DNA of 64,000 nt from Arenicola marina (Eukaryota; Annelida; Polychaeta; Arenicolidae): contig OZ025248.1 in assembly GCA_964019135.1 (NCBI GenBank), forward strand, positions 36,139,670 through 36,203,669, read 5' to 3'. A program made the translations under genes and the position numbers. The notes below the pieces were generated by a model that made no database searches, had not been told where the DNA came from, and saw only the letters and a program-made list of their open reading frames with translations. This document shows positions 1 to 19,059 of the stretch, one piece after another (the first letter of the stretch is position 1; every line of letters starts with the position of its first letter).

Positions 1-6430
<6,430 letters not shown>

Positions 6431-6492
6431 TGGCAGCCGTATATAAGAGTTAAATTGTTACTTTGGTGCCCAAGGGAACCACGCCGGATTAG

Positions 6493-6864
6493 TTAAATCG
6501 ATAGACTGGTATGGGGACTATGTCATCAGCGACAATACAACGAGTAACGCAGTACGACTGTGGCTGTGAGAGTGTCAGAAGGAGGGTATCTTCACAGTGT
6601 TATCCCCGACGGGCCCTGCGTTGCCTCGCCTCTCCGAGATTCCAGTACCGTTTTCAGGGGTTTAGTAGTTTTACTTGCAATGAAAATAGATCTACCTACT
6701 TCACAACCAACTGCATGTAACCTCGCCCTCGGTCTCCGCCCCCCCACCCCCGCCTCCCCCTTTTTTTAGGGACACGTGGCGAGCGTTTCGTTAAGGTATC
6801 GTCATATCTACTCTGAAACGTGTCCCTCCTTTTGCAAAATCCGCCACTTACGGACAGTGACTAA
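6493..6864. repeat. Dispersed repeat A, copy 1
   Basis: This stretch is closely similar to 52,581-52,925 in the same orientation. Both begin with TAAATCGATAGACTGGTATGGG-like sequence, share the core around TCTTCACAGTGTTATCCCCG, and end near CCACTTACNGACAGTGACTAA. Copy 1 carries about 30 extra bases near its left end. Small frames differ between the copies, so it is probably non-coding. The family is not recognised. Its right edge is the insertion point of the MITE at 6,865. Confidence 0.8.
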
Positions 6865-7285
6865 AGCCCGGTTCCCACGATGAAACTTTTCCACGAAACT
6901 CGAGGCAGGCGACAGGTTTTTGAAGAAAATCTCGCCGTCCGAACGGCGCTCAAGACACGATTTAAGACGCTTTAACGACCCAGGAGATGTCGCACAGAAA
7001 TAGGACATCCTCTATATCCAGGCGACAAGATCAGAGAGCCGCAGCTGGGTCTGGTCCCGGGTCTGGTTGGTGTCAAGGGACTGTGTGATTCCCTTAGCAT
7101 GTGCCCGTTGATAATACTGCAGAAGGTAAGCTTACCCCAAAGAACAGATGGCCAATTTGAAGGTCAAGCTAAAATCTCCTGGACAAATCTCCTCGTGTGA
7201 ACGGAGAATTTCAGCAGACACATTTTCACCAGGTATCTTCAGGACAGCGAGTTTCATGGAAAAGTTTCATCGTGGGAACCGGGCT
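6865..7285. mobile_element. MITE, PIF/Harbinger-like, with 38-bp TIRs and TAA target duplication
   Basis: A 421-bp element with terminal inverted repeats. The left end begins AGCCCGGTTCCCACGATG and the right end is its reverse complement. About 38 bp match with a single mismatch. It is flanked by TAA on both sides (6,862-6,864 and 7,286-7,288). A 3-bp TWA duplication is typical of PIF/Harbinger transposition, so I assign it there. There is no transposase frame inside, so it is non-autonomous. The near-perfect TIRs suggest a fairly recent insertion. Confidence 0.82.
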
Positions 7286-9236
7286 TAACTCAACGCGAGT
7301 TTATCCGCCCCAAAAATAATGCGCTAATTAAGTGGCCTAATGACTCCCCACTACACACACATACCCCCCTTTGGCCGTTGGTCGGTAGCTCAATTATAGA
7401 GATTCTGGTGTTTGCTTTGGGGTTTGTTTATGGCGAATCATACCTGTTTATGGGTCGGGGGTGAAATTATGTTGTTTATTAATTTTCACAGCGGATAGTT
7501 TATGTTCGGGGATAGGCGTGATATTAAACAGAACAAACCGAAGACGGGTCAATTGCCAGGAAAAAGTCGTAAACTTGTTCCAAAGTGAGTATGTGTCAGT
7601 AGGTCAAAGCCAAAGTGAGTATGTGTCAGTATCTCAAAGTCAAAGTAAGTATGTGTCAATAGGTCAAAGCCAAAGTGAGTATGTGTCAGTATCTCAAAGT
7701 CAAAGTGAGTGCGCGTCAGTAGGCCAAAATCAAAGTGAGTATGTGTCAGTATCTCAAAGTCAGTGACCATGTGTCAACAGGTCAAAGCCAAAGTGAGTAT
7801 GTGTCAGTATCTCAAAGTCAACGTGAGTACACATCAGTATCTCAAAGTCAAATTGAGTTTCTGCTAACATTCGGGGAGAGTTGTTTACTGGCGTCATAGT
7901 GAATATACGTGTCGCACAATTCTCGAGGCAACGAATATGTCGTACAATTCTCGTGGCAACGAATATGTCGCACATTTGCGGTACCAACACAGATGTCGCA
8001 CAAGGCCCGTGCCATAGTGGCATCTATTCTCATGTTGCATAGCCTCCGTGGCATCGTCTTTCCTTTGCACGCCCTCCGCCCTCCCTCCACACATCCCTAC
8101 ACTCCACCCCCCCCCCCTACACACCTCCGCCCCTCCATCCAATCCCGCTTTGATGTCGTTCTGAAATGGATTTTCCACATGTCCTCTCTCCTCGTTCTCG
8201 TCCATTTCCCACCCCCTCCCACCTTCATCGTACATATCCCCGTGTATCCTCCCTTCCTCATACATATCCCCATCTTTCACTCTCTTCATCTCTCCCTCGT
8301 ATATAGCCCGCCCCCCTCTCTCTCACCCCCTCCTCTCCCTCTCACAATCCTCGTACATATCTCCACCCCTACATCTGTCTCTCCCTCCCCGCTTTCTCCT
8401 GCCCCTCTCCCGGTCCCCTTTCTCGTAGGCCCTACATGTCTCCCTCTCTGGTTACTATCACACAGGTGGCCGGGGTCGACGGGAGGGGAGGGAGTGCTTC
8501 CTTACAGGGCAGGGGGTCGCGGGTTGCAAGTACTGTTGCGGCAGCGGAGATAGGGAGGGAGGGGGGCGAGCATTGGGAGGGGACGGGTGGGGTGGAGTGG
8601 AGATACGAACAGGATGCACGACACCGGGGAACCCGACCCCGCCTGACAAAGAAGAACCGACTCTGGCTCCATCTTTACCGCCCCAAGTATGTCGGGAGGA
8701 GGCTCACGTGACATTACGAGGTGGGGACACCTAGCGCGGACGCTCGCAATGTGAGCCAGATGTGAAACTCGGTAAACAAAAAAGACGCGATAAAACACCG
8801 TGTCCGGCGCATGCGCGGCGCCGGAAGCGGAACCAAGAGCTTGCACAGATGTTAGCAATCCCCCCGAGTTCCGTAACTAAGAGCTCAACAACTGCTGAAA
8901 CCTCGCGTTAAATGGGCAACAATGTCAAGCGGACGTGTGCGCCATGTGATAAACAACATTTAAATTTACCACATTTGGGTCGTGAGGAAAGGCGTGGGAC
9001 CGCAAAGCAATCTTGTGGGTTGATTACCACCTTTATGTTGTGCCAAAGTGCTTTGAGCCACAGCTTTATGTTGTACCAAAGTGCTTTGAATGTCACTATT
9101 ATGTTGTACCAAAGCGCTTTGAATCACAGCTTTATATTGTACCAAAGCGCTTTGAATCACAGCTTTATGCTGTACCAAAGCGCTTTGAATCAGATATTGA
9201 TTTTATACCCAAGCGCCTTGAATAACATCACAAGCC
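7286..9236. repeat. Minisatellite cassette, copy 1 (direct duplicate of 60,995-63,156)
   Basis: This stretch runs from ACTCAACGCGAGTTTATCCG to CACAAGCCTCAT and is matched in order and orientation by 60,995-63,156. Between the ends lie three minisatellites. The first is a 30-bp unit with CAAAGTGAGTATGTGTCAG (about 7,580-7,855). The second has GTCGCACAATTCTCGTGGCA (about 7,912-8,005). The third is a 33-bp unit TTTATGTTGTACCAAAGCGC (about 9,028-9,225). A CT-rich stretch and a GC-rich stretch lie in the middle. Copy numbers of the arrays differ between the duplicates. Frames are not conserved, so I call it non-coding. The nature of the cassette is unknown. Confidence 0.85.
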
Positions 9237-9390
9237 TCATGTATCAGGGGCCCGATCAGGGGTAATTCCATCTCATCCAAAGTAGGCTTTTGTTAGAACC
9301 CAACACGTCAGTTGTGACTGATTGACAATTAGTGACCGCTTGGAAAATACAGAAAACTAAAATGGGTGTGGGATGATGGTGTCCGGTTTA

Positions 9391-9425
<35 letters not shown>

Positions 9426-10385
9426 CTTGACTTGATCTCGGGCAAACGGACACCAGCGCATGGATGCTGACATCCATGTCTAGCGCGTCAACCCAATGAC
9501 GAACGAGGAAAGAAAACGGCGGCCTTACGCTCTGGAGTAAAGTCGCCCTTTCTAAGCAGTGGCGCGCTCGACCTTGACCTTGGTGGCTAATAATCCCGAC
9601 AATCACGAAGTTCTTACTTGGACACCGCCGCCGCCGCGTATCCCGTGTAAAATGCGCGGGCACTGACCAGAGGGTCCCACGCGAAACACCCGGGCGAAAA
9701 CACAGGCAGAAAGTCGGAATGAACTGCAGTTAAATATCATAGTTGACATCACGCCTTGATGGCGGAATAATTACATATGATTCGCTGCTCTGGCCTCTGG
9801 CCTCGCACCTGGACCCGTGCCACTGTGGTGGTGAGTGAGTGGCCGGCGGGTGGGGTGTGGTGAGCGGGGGCGGGTGGGGTTAGGATTGATGGAGTGTCAT
9901 GACATGACGAGCGAACAGCACCACGCAGCGGCATCACGTAGCGACCCTGGTCCGATACTGTCAGCAATGGTTTATACATCATATTTCAGCGTCCGGCTAC
10001 CCAGGGACAGGTCCCACCCCACCCCACTCAACCCCCCTCCTCACCCCTACACGCCTCGCGGCACTCCGGGTAGCAATGGATCCTGACTGCCCGGAGCTAT
10101 CTCTAATCGCCAGCACCCGACCCCGCTCCCCCCCCCCACCACTTTACCCCTTCCCATACCACGCCCTCGGTGTTGACGTATTCCCTGCTCGGATCTCTAA
10201 GCCTGTGTCCCCGTCGTGGCAGACCCCTGCCCTCAACCACTCCTGCCCCTCGGCATAACCCGCTCAGCCCAGGTCGCCATCGCAAACCCTGGCCGTGCCA
10301 CCGCTCTGTCAGTTACGTTGTTCCTGTCTGAATCAACCTCCGCTGAAAGGTTGTCCACTCTGCAACCTTTCTGCACGGCCAGGGC
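9237..10385. other. Unassigned stretch with an (AT)n microsatellite
   Basis: No gene is recognised here. It holds an (AT)n run at about 9,393-9,420 and C-rich low-complexity sequence near 10,005-10,150. Confidence 0.6.
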
Positions 10386-10389
10386 CAAG

Positions 10390-11606
10390 GCCACAATGCC
10401 AGAAGCTAGTCTGCACGGCCAGAGCCACAATGCCAGAAGCGAGTCTGCACGGCCAGCGCGGCCAGAGCCACAATGCCAGAAGCCAGTCTTCTCAGCAAGG
10501 GCCACAATGCCAGGCCAGTCTGCACGGCCAGAGCCACAATGCCAGATGCCAGTCTGCACGGCCAGGGTAACAATGCCAGAAGCCAGTTTTCACAGCCAGA
10601 GCCACAATGCCAGAAGCCAGTCTGCACAGTCAGAGCCACAATGCCAGAAGCCAGTCTTCACAGCCAGGGTAACAATGCCAGAAGCCAGTTTTCACAGTCA
10701 GAGCCACAATGCCAGAAGCCAGTCTGCACAGTCAGAGCCACAATGCCAGAAGCCAGTCTGCACGGTCAGAGCCACAATGCCAGAAGCCGGTCTGCACGGT
10801 CAGAGCCACAATGCCAGAAGCCAGTCTGCACGGTCAGAGCCACAATGCCAGAAGCCAGTCTTCACAGCCAGGGTAACAATGCCAGAAGCCAGTTTTCACA
10901 GTCAGAGCCACAATGCCAGAAGCCAGTCTGCACAGTCAGAGCCACAATGCCAGAAGCCAGTCTGCACGGTCAGAGCCACAATGCCAGAAGCCGGTCTGCA
11001 CGGTCAGAGCCACAATGCCAGAAGCCAGTCTGCACGGTCAGAGCCACAATGCCAGAAGCCGGTCTGCACGGTCAGAGCCACAATGCCAGAAGCCAGTCTG
11101 CGCGGCCAGAGCCACAATGCCAGAAGCCAGTCTGCACGGTCAGAGCCACAATGCCAGAAGCCAGTCTGCACGGTCAGAGCCACAATGCCAGAAGCCAGTC
11201 CGCACAGTTAGAGCCACATTGCCAGAAGCCCGTCTGCACGGTCAGAGCCATAATGCCATAAGCCAGTCTGCACAGTCAGAGCCACAATGCCAGAAGCCAG
11301 TCTTAACGGCCAGAGCCACAATGTCACAAGCCAGTCTTCACGGCTAGAGCGACCAGAGCCACAATGCCAAAAGCCAGTCTGCACGGCTAGGGCTACAATG
11401 CCAGAAGAAAGTCTGCACGGCCAGAGCCACAATGCCAGAAGCGAGTCTGCACGGCCAGAGCCACAATGCCGGAAGCCAGTCTGCACGGCCAGAGCGGCCA
11501 GAGCCACAAAGCCAGAAGCTAGTCTGCACGGCCTGAGCCACAATGCTGGAAGCCAGTCTGCACGGCCTGAGCCACAATGCTGGAAGCCAGTCTGCACGGT
11601 CAGAGC
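10390..11606. repeat. 34-bp minisatellite, main block
   Basis: Tandem copies of about 34 bp built on AGAGCCACAATGCCAGAAGC followed by CAGTCTGCACGGTC, roughly 35 units. Further blocks of the same repeat lie at 13,859-14,000 and 14,440-14,700. Frames running through it on both strands are by-products of the repeat. The block ends where the TIR element at 11,607 is inserted. Confidence 0.95.
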
Positions 11607-13858
11607 CACAGGCACAGTAAATCGACTGACACAGAGCGGGGGGGTGGGGGTCCGCACGGCCTACTAATAAACAAGAAGCCCGCTGAGCGCCTACCCACCC
11701 TCGCTTCAAGACCCCAAAGCCCCCTCTTACCGGCTTTGCCTCGTCCGCTCACTGGCGTAATCTGCTTCCCGGGTAATTTATCTTGCTTTTCAGCCAAAAA
11801 ACTACATCTCTAACTCATCTAGACACCACGACACAAGCATTTATTCCGCTTACGAGGTAAACCAGCATGATCCCTCATTCCCTGGTCGGCCATTACGAGA
11901 CTGATATAACTTCCGGTTTACTTTTGGCTGCTTCCAATCACAAGCGATGGCAAGCCAAAGTGAAATTTAATGGAGTAGTTGCACATTAATGTTCAAATAT
12001 TTGCCCATGTCCAATTCATTTGCACAAATGTTCAAATCATTTTCGCATATCTAAATATGCCCGTATCAGGGTTCCTACAGATCAGGAAAACGGAAAATGA
12101 AAAAAAAAAATCATTGCAGAGAAAAACCTGGGAATTTCATTTAGGAAAGAAATAGAGCAAAAATCTGGGAATATCAGAAGCCTAGGTCATATTTTGGTTA
12201 AGGTCCAATCCCAGCAGTTATTACTAATATCTTCCCTGTCTTATGTGGTTAATAATATCCTGATATGATTAATTCATGATGATTCAGATTAAATAATCTT
12301 ATGCCAGAAGTTCTGGGCCTGGTTTTACGAGTTACGAGCTCATAACCGTAACTTTTATATGCTAATTTAATGACATATCATAATTTTACGAGCAAAGAAA
12401 TTAATACATGGGGTCCGACAGAAACCTATAGGATCTGACAGAAATATGGGGTCCGAGAGGCACCTATGGGTCCCACAAATACATGGGGTCCGACAGACAC
12501 CGACATTTGTAAGATATAGCTAGGGGTGTGAACGAGGCAAAGGTGTCTGACACACTCAGGGTGTAATAGATACTCTAGAAGGGTCTGAAAGACACTCAAT
12601 AGTATGAAAAACACTCATTGCAAGGATCTGAAAGACGCTCAAGGGTCTAAGTCACCGCAGAGTCTAAATAGTCTGAAAAAGGTTAATTTGCATGCTTGGA
12701 AAATGGAGTCATTAGTCTAGTTCTTAAGGTTAATTAAACCACGCGGTAAGGCACCTGGGTCTCAGCATCGATTTACATTCAACCTGGAATTTGATCATGT
12801 TAATATTACTCCCTCCAAAGACATAGTGTCACGATTTGTTCCATGTACAATTTACACGCTCCGATTATGCTTGCACAGCTTGTATACGTAATAAGTTTAT
12901 CCTTTTATGTACGCATTATTCACCTGTTTGAGCCTGCTGGGCTTCATACCCGGAAGCAGCTGCCTCTATTTGGACGAGAAATGCTTCACATTCGGGTACC
13001 ACTCACGGTTGATTTATGGTCTCAATAATTTTGAAATTGTACCTATTGGACACATGTAGAAATCAATTGTAATTTATGGACAAGTTATTTGGACATAGGT
13101 ACAATTCAATGTTACATATGTTAAATGAATTGGACTTATGTGCAATTAAATTATACATGTATCCAAATGAATGGCACGTATGTTCAAATATGTAAAATTA
13201 TATTTGAACAAATGTTATGTTAATTTAAACAAATGTTATATTAATTTAAACAAATGTTATATTAATTTAAACAAATGTAAAATGTATTTGAACATATGTA
13301 GAATTTATTTGAACATATGTAAAATTAATTTGAAAAAATGTAAAATGTATTTGAACCTATGTAAAATTAATTTAAACATATGTAAAATTAATTTGAATAT
13401 TTTATTGGGACATGTGCAAATATTTGAACATGTGTGCGACTGCTGTATTAAATTCCACATCGGCTTGCCATAACAAACACGCGCTGTCACCGTAATTTCA
13501 AACTGTCGCGGTCTGGCCAATCACAGTCGTCCCTTTCAAAATCACGGCTGAAATCTCACGTTGTCGCGCGAAATGGCCGACCAGGGAACGAGGGATCTTG
13601 TTGGTTTACCTCGCTTGTGTCGTGGTGTCTAGATGAGTTACAGATGTAGTTTTTTGGCTGAAAAGCAAGATAAATTACCCGGGAAGCAGATTACGGCATT
13701 GAGCGGACGAGGCAAAGCCGGTAAGAGGGGGCTTTGGGGTCTTGAAGCGAGGGTGGGTAGGCGCTCAGCGGGCTGAGTTGGACACCTTCTTGTTTATTAG
13801 TAGGCCGTGCGGACCCCCTACCCCCCCGCTCTGTGTCAGTCGATTTACTGTGCCTGTG
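11607..13858. mobile_element. Long-TIR (foldback-type) element, hAT-like target duplication, non-autonomous
   Basis: A 2,252-bp element with inverted terminal arms of roughly 285 bp (11,607 to about 11,896 and about 13,572 to 13,858), beginning CACAGGCACAGTAAATCG. It is inserted in the 34-bp minisatellite and flanked by the 8-bp direct repeat GTCAGAGC (11,599-11,606 and 13,859-13,866). An 8-bp duplication suggests the hAT superfamily. Because the array itself contains this word, 6- or 10-bp readings are also possible. No transposase frame is seen. The interior is AT-rich and holds two degenerate arrays: GGGTCCGACAGA-type units around 12,400-12,660 and AATTTAAACAAATGTTATATT-type units around 13,165-13,400. 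Confidence 0.8.
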
Positions 13859-14700
13859 GTCAGAGCCACAACGCCAGAAGCCAGTCTGCACAGTCAGAGC
13901 CACATTGCCAGAAGCCAGTCTGCACGGTCAGAGCCACAATGCCAGAACCCAGTCTGCGCGGCCAGAGCCACAATGCCAGAACCCAGTCTGCACAGTCAGA
14001 GCTAGCCCCAGTTCTGTGGCTGTAGGGCGGGCTAAAATCTGACAGGGCCCGTCTACAGCCACAGAGCCAAGCAAGCCTGTGACCGCGGAACGCCTTGGGT
14101 TGCCGTCTAACCGCATCTCTGTTAAACAAACTAAGCAACACTCACCGCCAAATCCAGTATTTTTTAACTCCATAGACGTTATGTTACTGGGTAGCACCGT
14201 TGATATCTTTCAACAGACCCGATGTTCCATGACATGTCCATCTTTTCCCACACAACAAATGTCGAATCGCCCGCTCACTCGCCGCTCGTCTTGGCGGAAG
14301 TTATGAACTGCTCGCGTCGCGCGCAGAGCCTGAGCGAATATATTCAACAATCACACCTGGTCCTGCAGCCATGGTGGGAGTGGGGGGGGGGGGGCCAGAG
14401 GCATTGGCTGACGGCGTGATCAAGAATCTTTATGAATCAGTCAGAGCCACAATGCCAGAAGCCAGTCTTCACTACCAGAGCCACAATGCCAGAAGCCAGT
14501 CTTCACTACCAGAGCCACAATGCCAGAAGCCAGTCTTCACTACCAGAGCCACAATGCCAGAAGCCAGTCTGCACGTTCAGAACCACAATGCCAGAGACAA
14601 GTCTGCACGGCTAGAGCCACAATACTTGAAGCCAGTCTGCACGGCCAGAGCCACATTGCCAGAAGCCAGTCTGCACGGCCTGAGCCACAATGCCTGGCCA
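13859..14700. repeat. 34-bp minisatellite, distal blocks with an intervening segment
   Basis: Continuation of the array at 10,390 after the inserted element, at 13,859-14,000 and 14,440-14,700. The 14,010-14,435 interval is unrelated. It has a short inverted repeat (GTGGCTGTAG ... CTACAGCCAC) at about 14,020-14,065 and may be another insertion whose ends I could not define. Confidence 0.85.
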
Positions 14701-14984
14701 TGACCGCCCAGAATGTTATTAGCCGGCAAGGCACGACTGCACATTTGTTGGGCTAATTAACCTTGGCGAGTTGCGGGAGAGGACTCCTGGCTATGTGACA
14801 GACTGTGTGAGCACTTCCAATCCCGAGACCAATCAAAATGTTCTACCGTCATTTGTACAGCATAATGATGTCTTGCATAAGTAATTTCGGAGCGATATGC
14901 AATCCAGTCTGCAAATCCAACGCTAATAAAAAAGTGAAGCTGTGACATTTAGGCATGCCACGCAATGTTTTATTTCGCATTGTA

Positions 14985-15095
14985 AGCCATCTTCACATCG
15001 CGTGTACCTTATCCCACACCCACACCCACATCTCCACCCCCACCCCCACCCTCACCCACACCCCCACCCTCACCCCGACACCCTGCCTTCCTCCC
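14985..15095. repeat. (CACCC)n low-complexity tract
   Basis: Pyrimidine-rich CACCC/CCCAC repeats with no gene context. Confidence 0.85.
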
Positions 15096-15229
15096 TCCCT
15101 TCCATTATGAAGAGGCATCGATTGACGCTACGTTTGCCCCGAGTGGGAACTTTACACTTTGCACAAGGAACTACACAGGCGCCACCGCCTTTCGTCTTTG
15201 CCTGTTTAAACGGCGATCGGAGACAGACG

Positions 15230-16610
15230 GAGATACAGATGGCTAGACCACGACACTAGACGGAGGTGCAGATGGCTAGACCACGGCACTAGACGGAGAT
15301 GCAGATGGCTAGGCCACGGCACTAGATGGAGATGCAGATGGCTAGGCCACGGCACTAGATGGAGATGCAGATGCCTAGACCACGACACTAGACGGAGATG
15401 CAGATGGCTAGACCACGGCACTAGACGGAGATGCAGATGGCTAGGCCACGGCACTAGATGGAGATGCAGATGGCTAGGCCACGGCACTAGTTGGAGATGC
15501 AGATGCTTAGGCCACGGCACTAGACGGAGATGCAGATGGCTAGGCCACGGCACTAGATGGAGATGCAGATGGCTAGGCCACGGCACTAGTTGGAGATGCA
15601 GATGCTTAGGCCACGGCACTAGACGGAGATGCAGATGGCTAGACCACGGCACTAGACGGAGATGCAGATGGCTAGACCACGGCACTAGACGGAGGTGCAG
15701 ATGCTTAGGCCACGGCACTAGATGGAGATGCAGATGGCTAGGCCACGGCACTAGTTGGAGATGCAGATGCTTAGGCCACGGCACTAGATGGAGATGCAGA
15801 TGCCTAGGCCACGGCACTAGATGGAGATGCAGATGCCTAGGCCACGGCACTAGACGGAGATGCATATGGCTAGGCCACGGCACTAGACGGAGATGCATAT
15901 TCTTAGGCCACGGCACTATATGGAGATGCATATTCTTAGGCCACGGCACTATATGGAGATGCAGATGCCTAGGCCACGGCACTAGACGGAGATGCAGATG
16001 GCTAGACCACGGCACTAGACGGAGATGCAGATGGCTAGGCCACGGCACTAGATGGAGATGCAGATGGCTAGGCCACGGCACTAGTTGGAGATGCAGATGC
16101 TTAGGCCACGGCACTAGACGGAGATGCAGATGGCTAGGCCACGGCACTAGATGGAGATGCAGATGCCTAGGCCACGGCACTAGACGGAGATGCAGATGGC
16201 TAGACCACGGCACTAGACGGAGATGCAGATGGCTAGACCACGGCACTAGACGGAGGTGCAGATGCTTAGGCCACGGCACTAGATGGAGATGCAGATGGCT
16301 AGGCCACGGCACTAGTTGGAGATGCAGATGCTTAGGCCACGGCACTAGATGGAGATGCAGATGCCTAGGCCACGGCACTAGATGGAGATGCAGATGCCTA
16401 GGCCACGGCACTAGACGGAGATGCATATGGCTAGGCCACGGCACTAGACGGAGATGCATATTCTTAGGCCACGGCACTATATGGAGATGCAGATGCCTAG
16501 GCCACGGCACTATATGGAGATGCAGATGCCTAGGCCACGGCACTAGAAGGAGATGCAGATGCCTAGGCCACGGCACTAGACGGAGATGCAGATGCTCAGG
16601 ACACGGCACT
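15230..16610. repeat. 33-bp minisatellite
   Basis: About 42 copies of a 33-bp unit around GGAGATGCAGATGGCTAGGC followed by CACGGCACTAGA. Because 33 is divisible by three, one minus-strand frame stays open for 467 codons as an 11-residue repeat (HLHLRLVPWPK-like). Variant units recur as blocks, for example 15,420-15,900 resembles 15,960-16,440, so there is higher-order structure. I find no sign that it is a gene. Confidence 0.93.
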
Positions 16611-16687
16611 CCTTACCCGATGCGCTCACTGCTCACCCATTGACGCCCCCTTTCATCTGAAAAGCTCTCTAATAAAAAATATGGTGT

Positions 16688-17160
16688 GTGTGGGGGGGGG
16701 GGAGGGGTATACGAAACGGGGGGAAGGGTAGGGGATTGCTTGTTACCGTTCCATCCCCATGTCAATCAAAGCCACGCCTCCCAGCCACCTCATCCCACCC
16801 CTCACCATGCCACTCCCAGCCACCCCTCCCACAACCTTGCCTCTCCCACACCGTGCCACTCCCAGCCACCCTACCCTTCACCATGCTCCTTCTCTCACCA
16901 TGGCTCATTCCGCCCACCCCTCCCTATCCCCACCCCCACACCCCCACACCCCCACGCTGCCAGCTATGCCTATTATCGCCAATCATAGAAATGATTCAAT
17001 TGTGCCTCGTCGTGGGCGCTGTCCAATGGAGTCGGTGCCTGGGATTACTATAGGGGGGCTACCCGCCCGACGCTCGCCGCACCTGATATCCCTGATCGCC
17101 CCAACCCCCTCCTGCCACCCCCACCCCCACACACATCCCACCGATACCCCAAAGCTTTCG
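16688..17160. repeat. Pyrimidine-rich low-complexity stretch
   Basis: A short G run at 16,692-16,702 is followed by CCCACCCCTCACCATGCCAC-like irregular repeats. No gene is recognised. Confidence 0.7.
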
Positions 17161-17679
17161 TGCGAGAGAAATAGCTCGCTTTCACTTGCCTAATAATGAA
17201 TCTTCAACGCTGCCCGAAACGCTGGCTTCCAAAAAAAAACACCCCTCTTGGGTTTGTCCTAATAGTTCCATCTCAACGGTTCCATGGTCATAGCAACAGA
17301 CAGGGGATTGACAGGGACACACAGCGACACTGGGACAGACCATTACAATAGCCGGATAACTAGGTCAAGTTAGCGTCATCGTATCTAGGCCTATTGTCGT
17401 GGGACATCGAGACACCAATTAAATTGTAACTTCCATATTTATTAGGCATTAAGCGACGCCGAGATGGGAGACATAACAGTCGTTATTTAACAACGGTCAG
17501 TGTGCACCTGTATTGTGGGGAAAAGCCTGGAATAATAGTGATCATGAAACGGTGTGCTTGTCTGTACGTTTTGCTGCGAAAGTTAATGTGACATGTATTG
17601 TTCTGGGGATGGCGGTGGGGAGAGTGTGAGCAGAGTAACAACATTTAGGACCAAGACGGCGATGTCGTGACGTGAGGCG

Positions 17680-17875
17680 TGAAACATGGAACCAACGAAC
17701 GTGATGATTGGTCGCAAATGGAACCAATGAACATGACGATTTGTCGCAAATGGAACCAATGAACGTGACGATTTGTCGCAAATAGAACCAATGAACGTGA
17801 CGATTTGTGACACAAGGAACCAATGAACGTGACGATCTGCGACAAATAGAGCCTATGCACTTGACATGGGGCAAA
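17680..17875. repeat. 32-bp minisatellite
   Basis: Five to six copies of a unit built on GGAACCAATGAACGTGACGA followed by TTTGTCGCAAAT. Confidence 0.9.
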
Positions 17876-17924
17876 CAATAAAGCGAAGGTCTCGATAGTT
17901 CTATAATTATTTAGCAGTTATGTG

Positions 17925-18045
17925 TATCACAGCGCACGTTTAACAATGCGCATTTAACCATATCTCTGGATATTTTCAGTGCGCGTTTAACGTCATATCT
18001 CGGTATATCTTCAGTACGCGTTTAACGTCATATCTAAGGTACTAG
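17925..18045. repeat. About 45-bp tandem repeat, 2-3 copies
   Basis: Units share GCGCGTTTAACGTCATATCT followed by CGGTATATCTTCAGT, with the left copy diverged. Confidence 0.8.
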
Positions 18046-19059
18046 GAGTGTTGGTCAGGGACACGCGAAAGAAACAGGCTGCACGGTGGGCATTTCCGTG
18101 GAGCCCTGGCACCAGCTACACAGTGACCGGCCTTTGGCAGGGCCTCAGAAGAGATAGAAGACCTCATTGAAGAGGCAGAGATAAAGACTCCGGGTAAGGC
18201 GTACGGGAGAGGACAAATGTGTCGTGGCCGTGTGTGGGCTGGGGATGGGGGTGGGGGTGGAGGGTGAGGGGTGAAAGGGTGGGGGGTGAGAGGGGGCGAT
18301 AAAGGGAGATGATGAAAGAAATGAATGACCTCGCAGGGACACTCTCAAGATGGATGTCCTCGCCTTCAGAGCCTTGGTATGCAGCCCCCACCCTCCGTCT
18401 TCCCTACCCTCCAGGCTCCGAAGGACTTTCACCCCAACCCCCATGACCCCCTACTCTACACTCCCAACCGCCCACGAGGCAAGGCAACAGCGGCTATTAC
18501 CCTGCGCCTTAATGTGATCTCTCGCCGCTAGGTGGAGGCACCGGCGCTCAAGGCTATTTTCATCATCTTTAACCTTGACCTAGACATGACCTTCAGCCGG
18601 GTCCGCGAGGTACGGCCGCCAGCTACCAGAGGGCCTTAAACAAATCGCTGCATTGACGGACATGCCAGACGCACTCTCCATATGCGTGTCGCTGCCACCA
18701 TTATTACGCCGTGTGTGGCGCTTCGACAATCTGATTATCAGACCCTGCCTCCTCTCTCCGCTTTTAAACCATGCATGTGCCCGCTAGTAGGGTGCTGGCG
18801 GGTACCGGGTAGTGCATAATGTACCGACATGGCTGCTTAGACGCGGGTTACGACAGCAATTGCAGAAAGTGTAGCGGTTCATGCGCTAATAGAATAGATA
18901 ATATTTGTTATGTATTTAATCTATATGTATTAAATTGCATTGATAAATAATGTGTTATCATATATGACACTGTGGGAATACAAGGGGCGCAGAAACACGA
19001 AAGGGCGGTGCAGCCACCGAGGGGCGTCTAGCGTGGAACACGCTAGAAGAACCATGCAA

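Noticed and set aside
8436-8711. 91-codon frame in cassette copy 1
   Set aside because: The matching region in copy 2 has a different frame and end, so the sequence is not under coding constraint.
10216-11667. Overlapping frames rich in ARSQSARPEPQCQ
   Set aside because: Frames of the 34-bp minisatellite; phase changes from unit to unit.
10390-14700. CRISPR-like array
   Set aside because: Units are contiguous tandem copies without unique spacers, in a eukaryotic context.
15206-16609. 467-codon minus-strand frame (HLHLRLVPWP repeats)
   Set aside because: By-product of a 33-bp minisatellite divisible by three; no start context, signal or domain.
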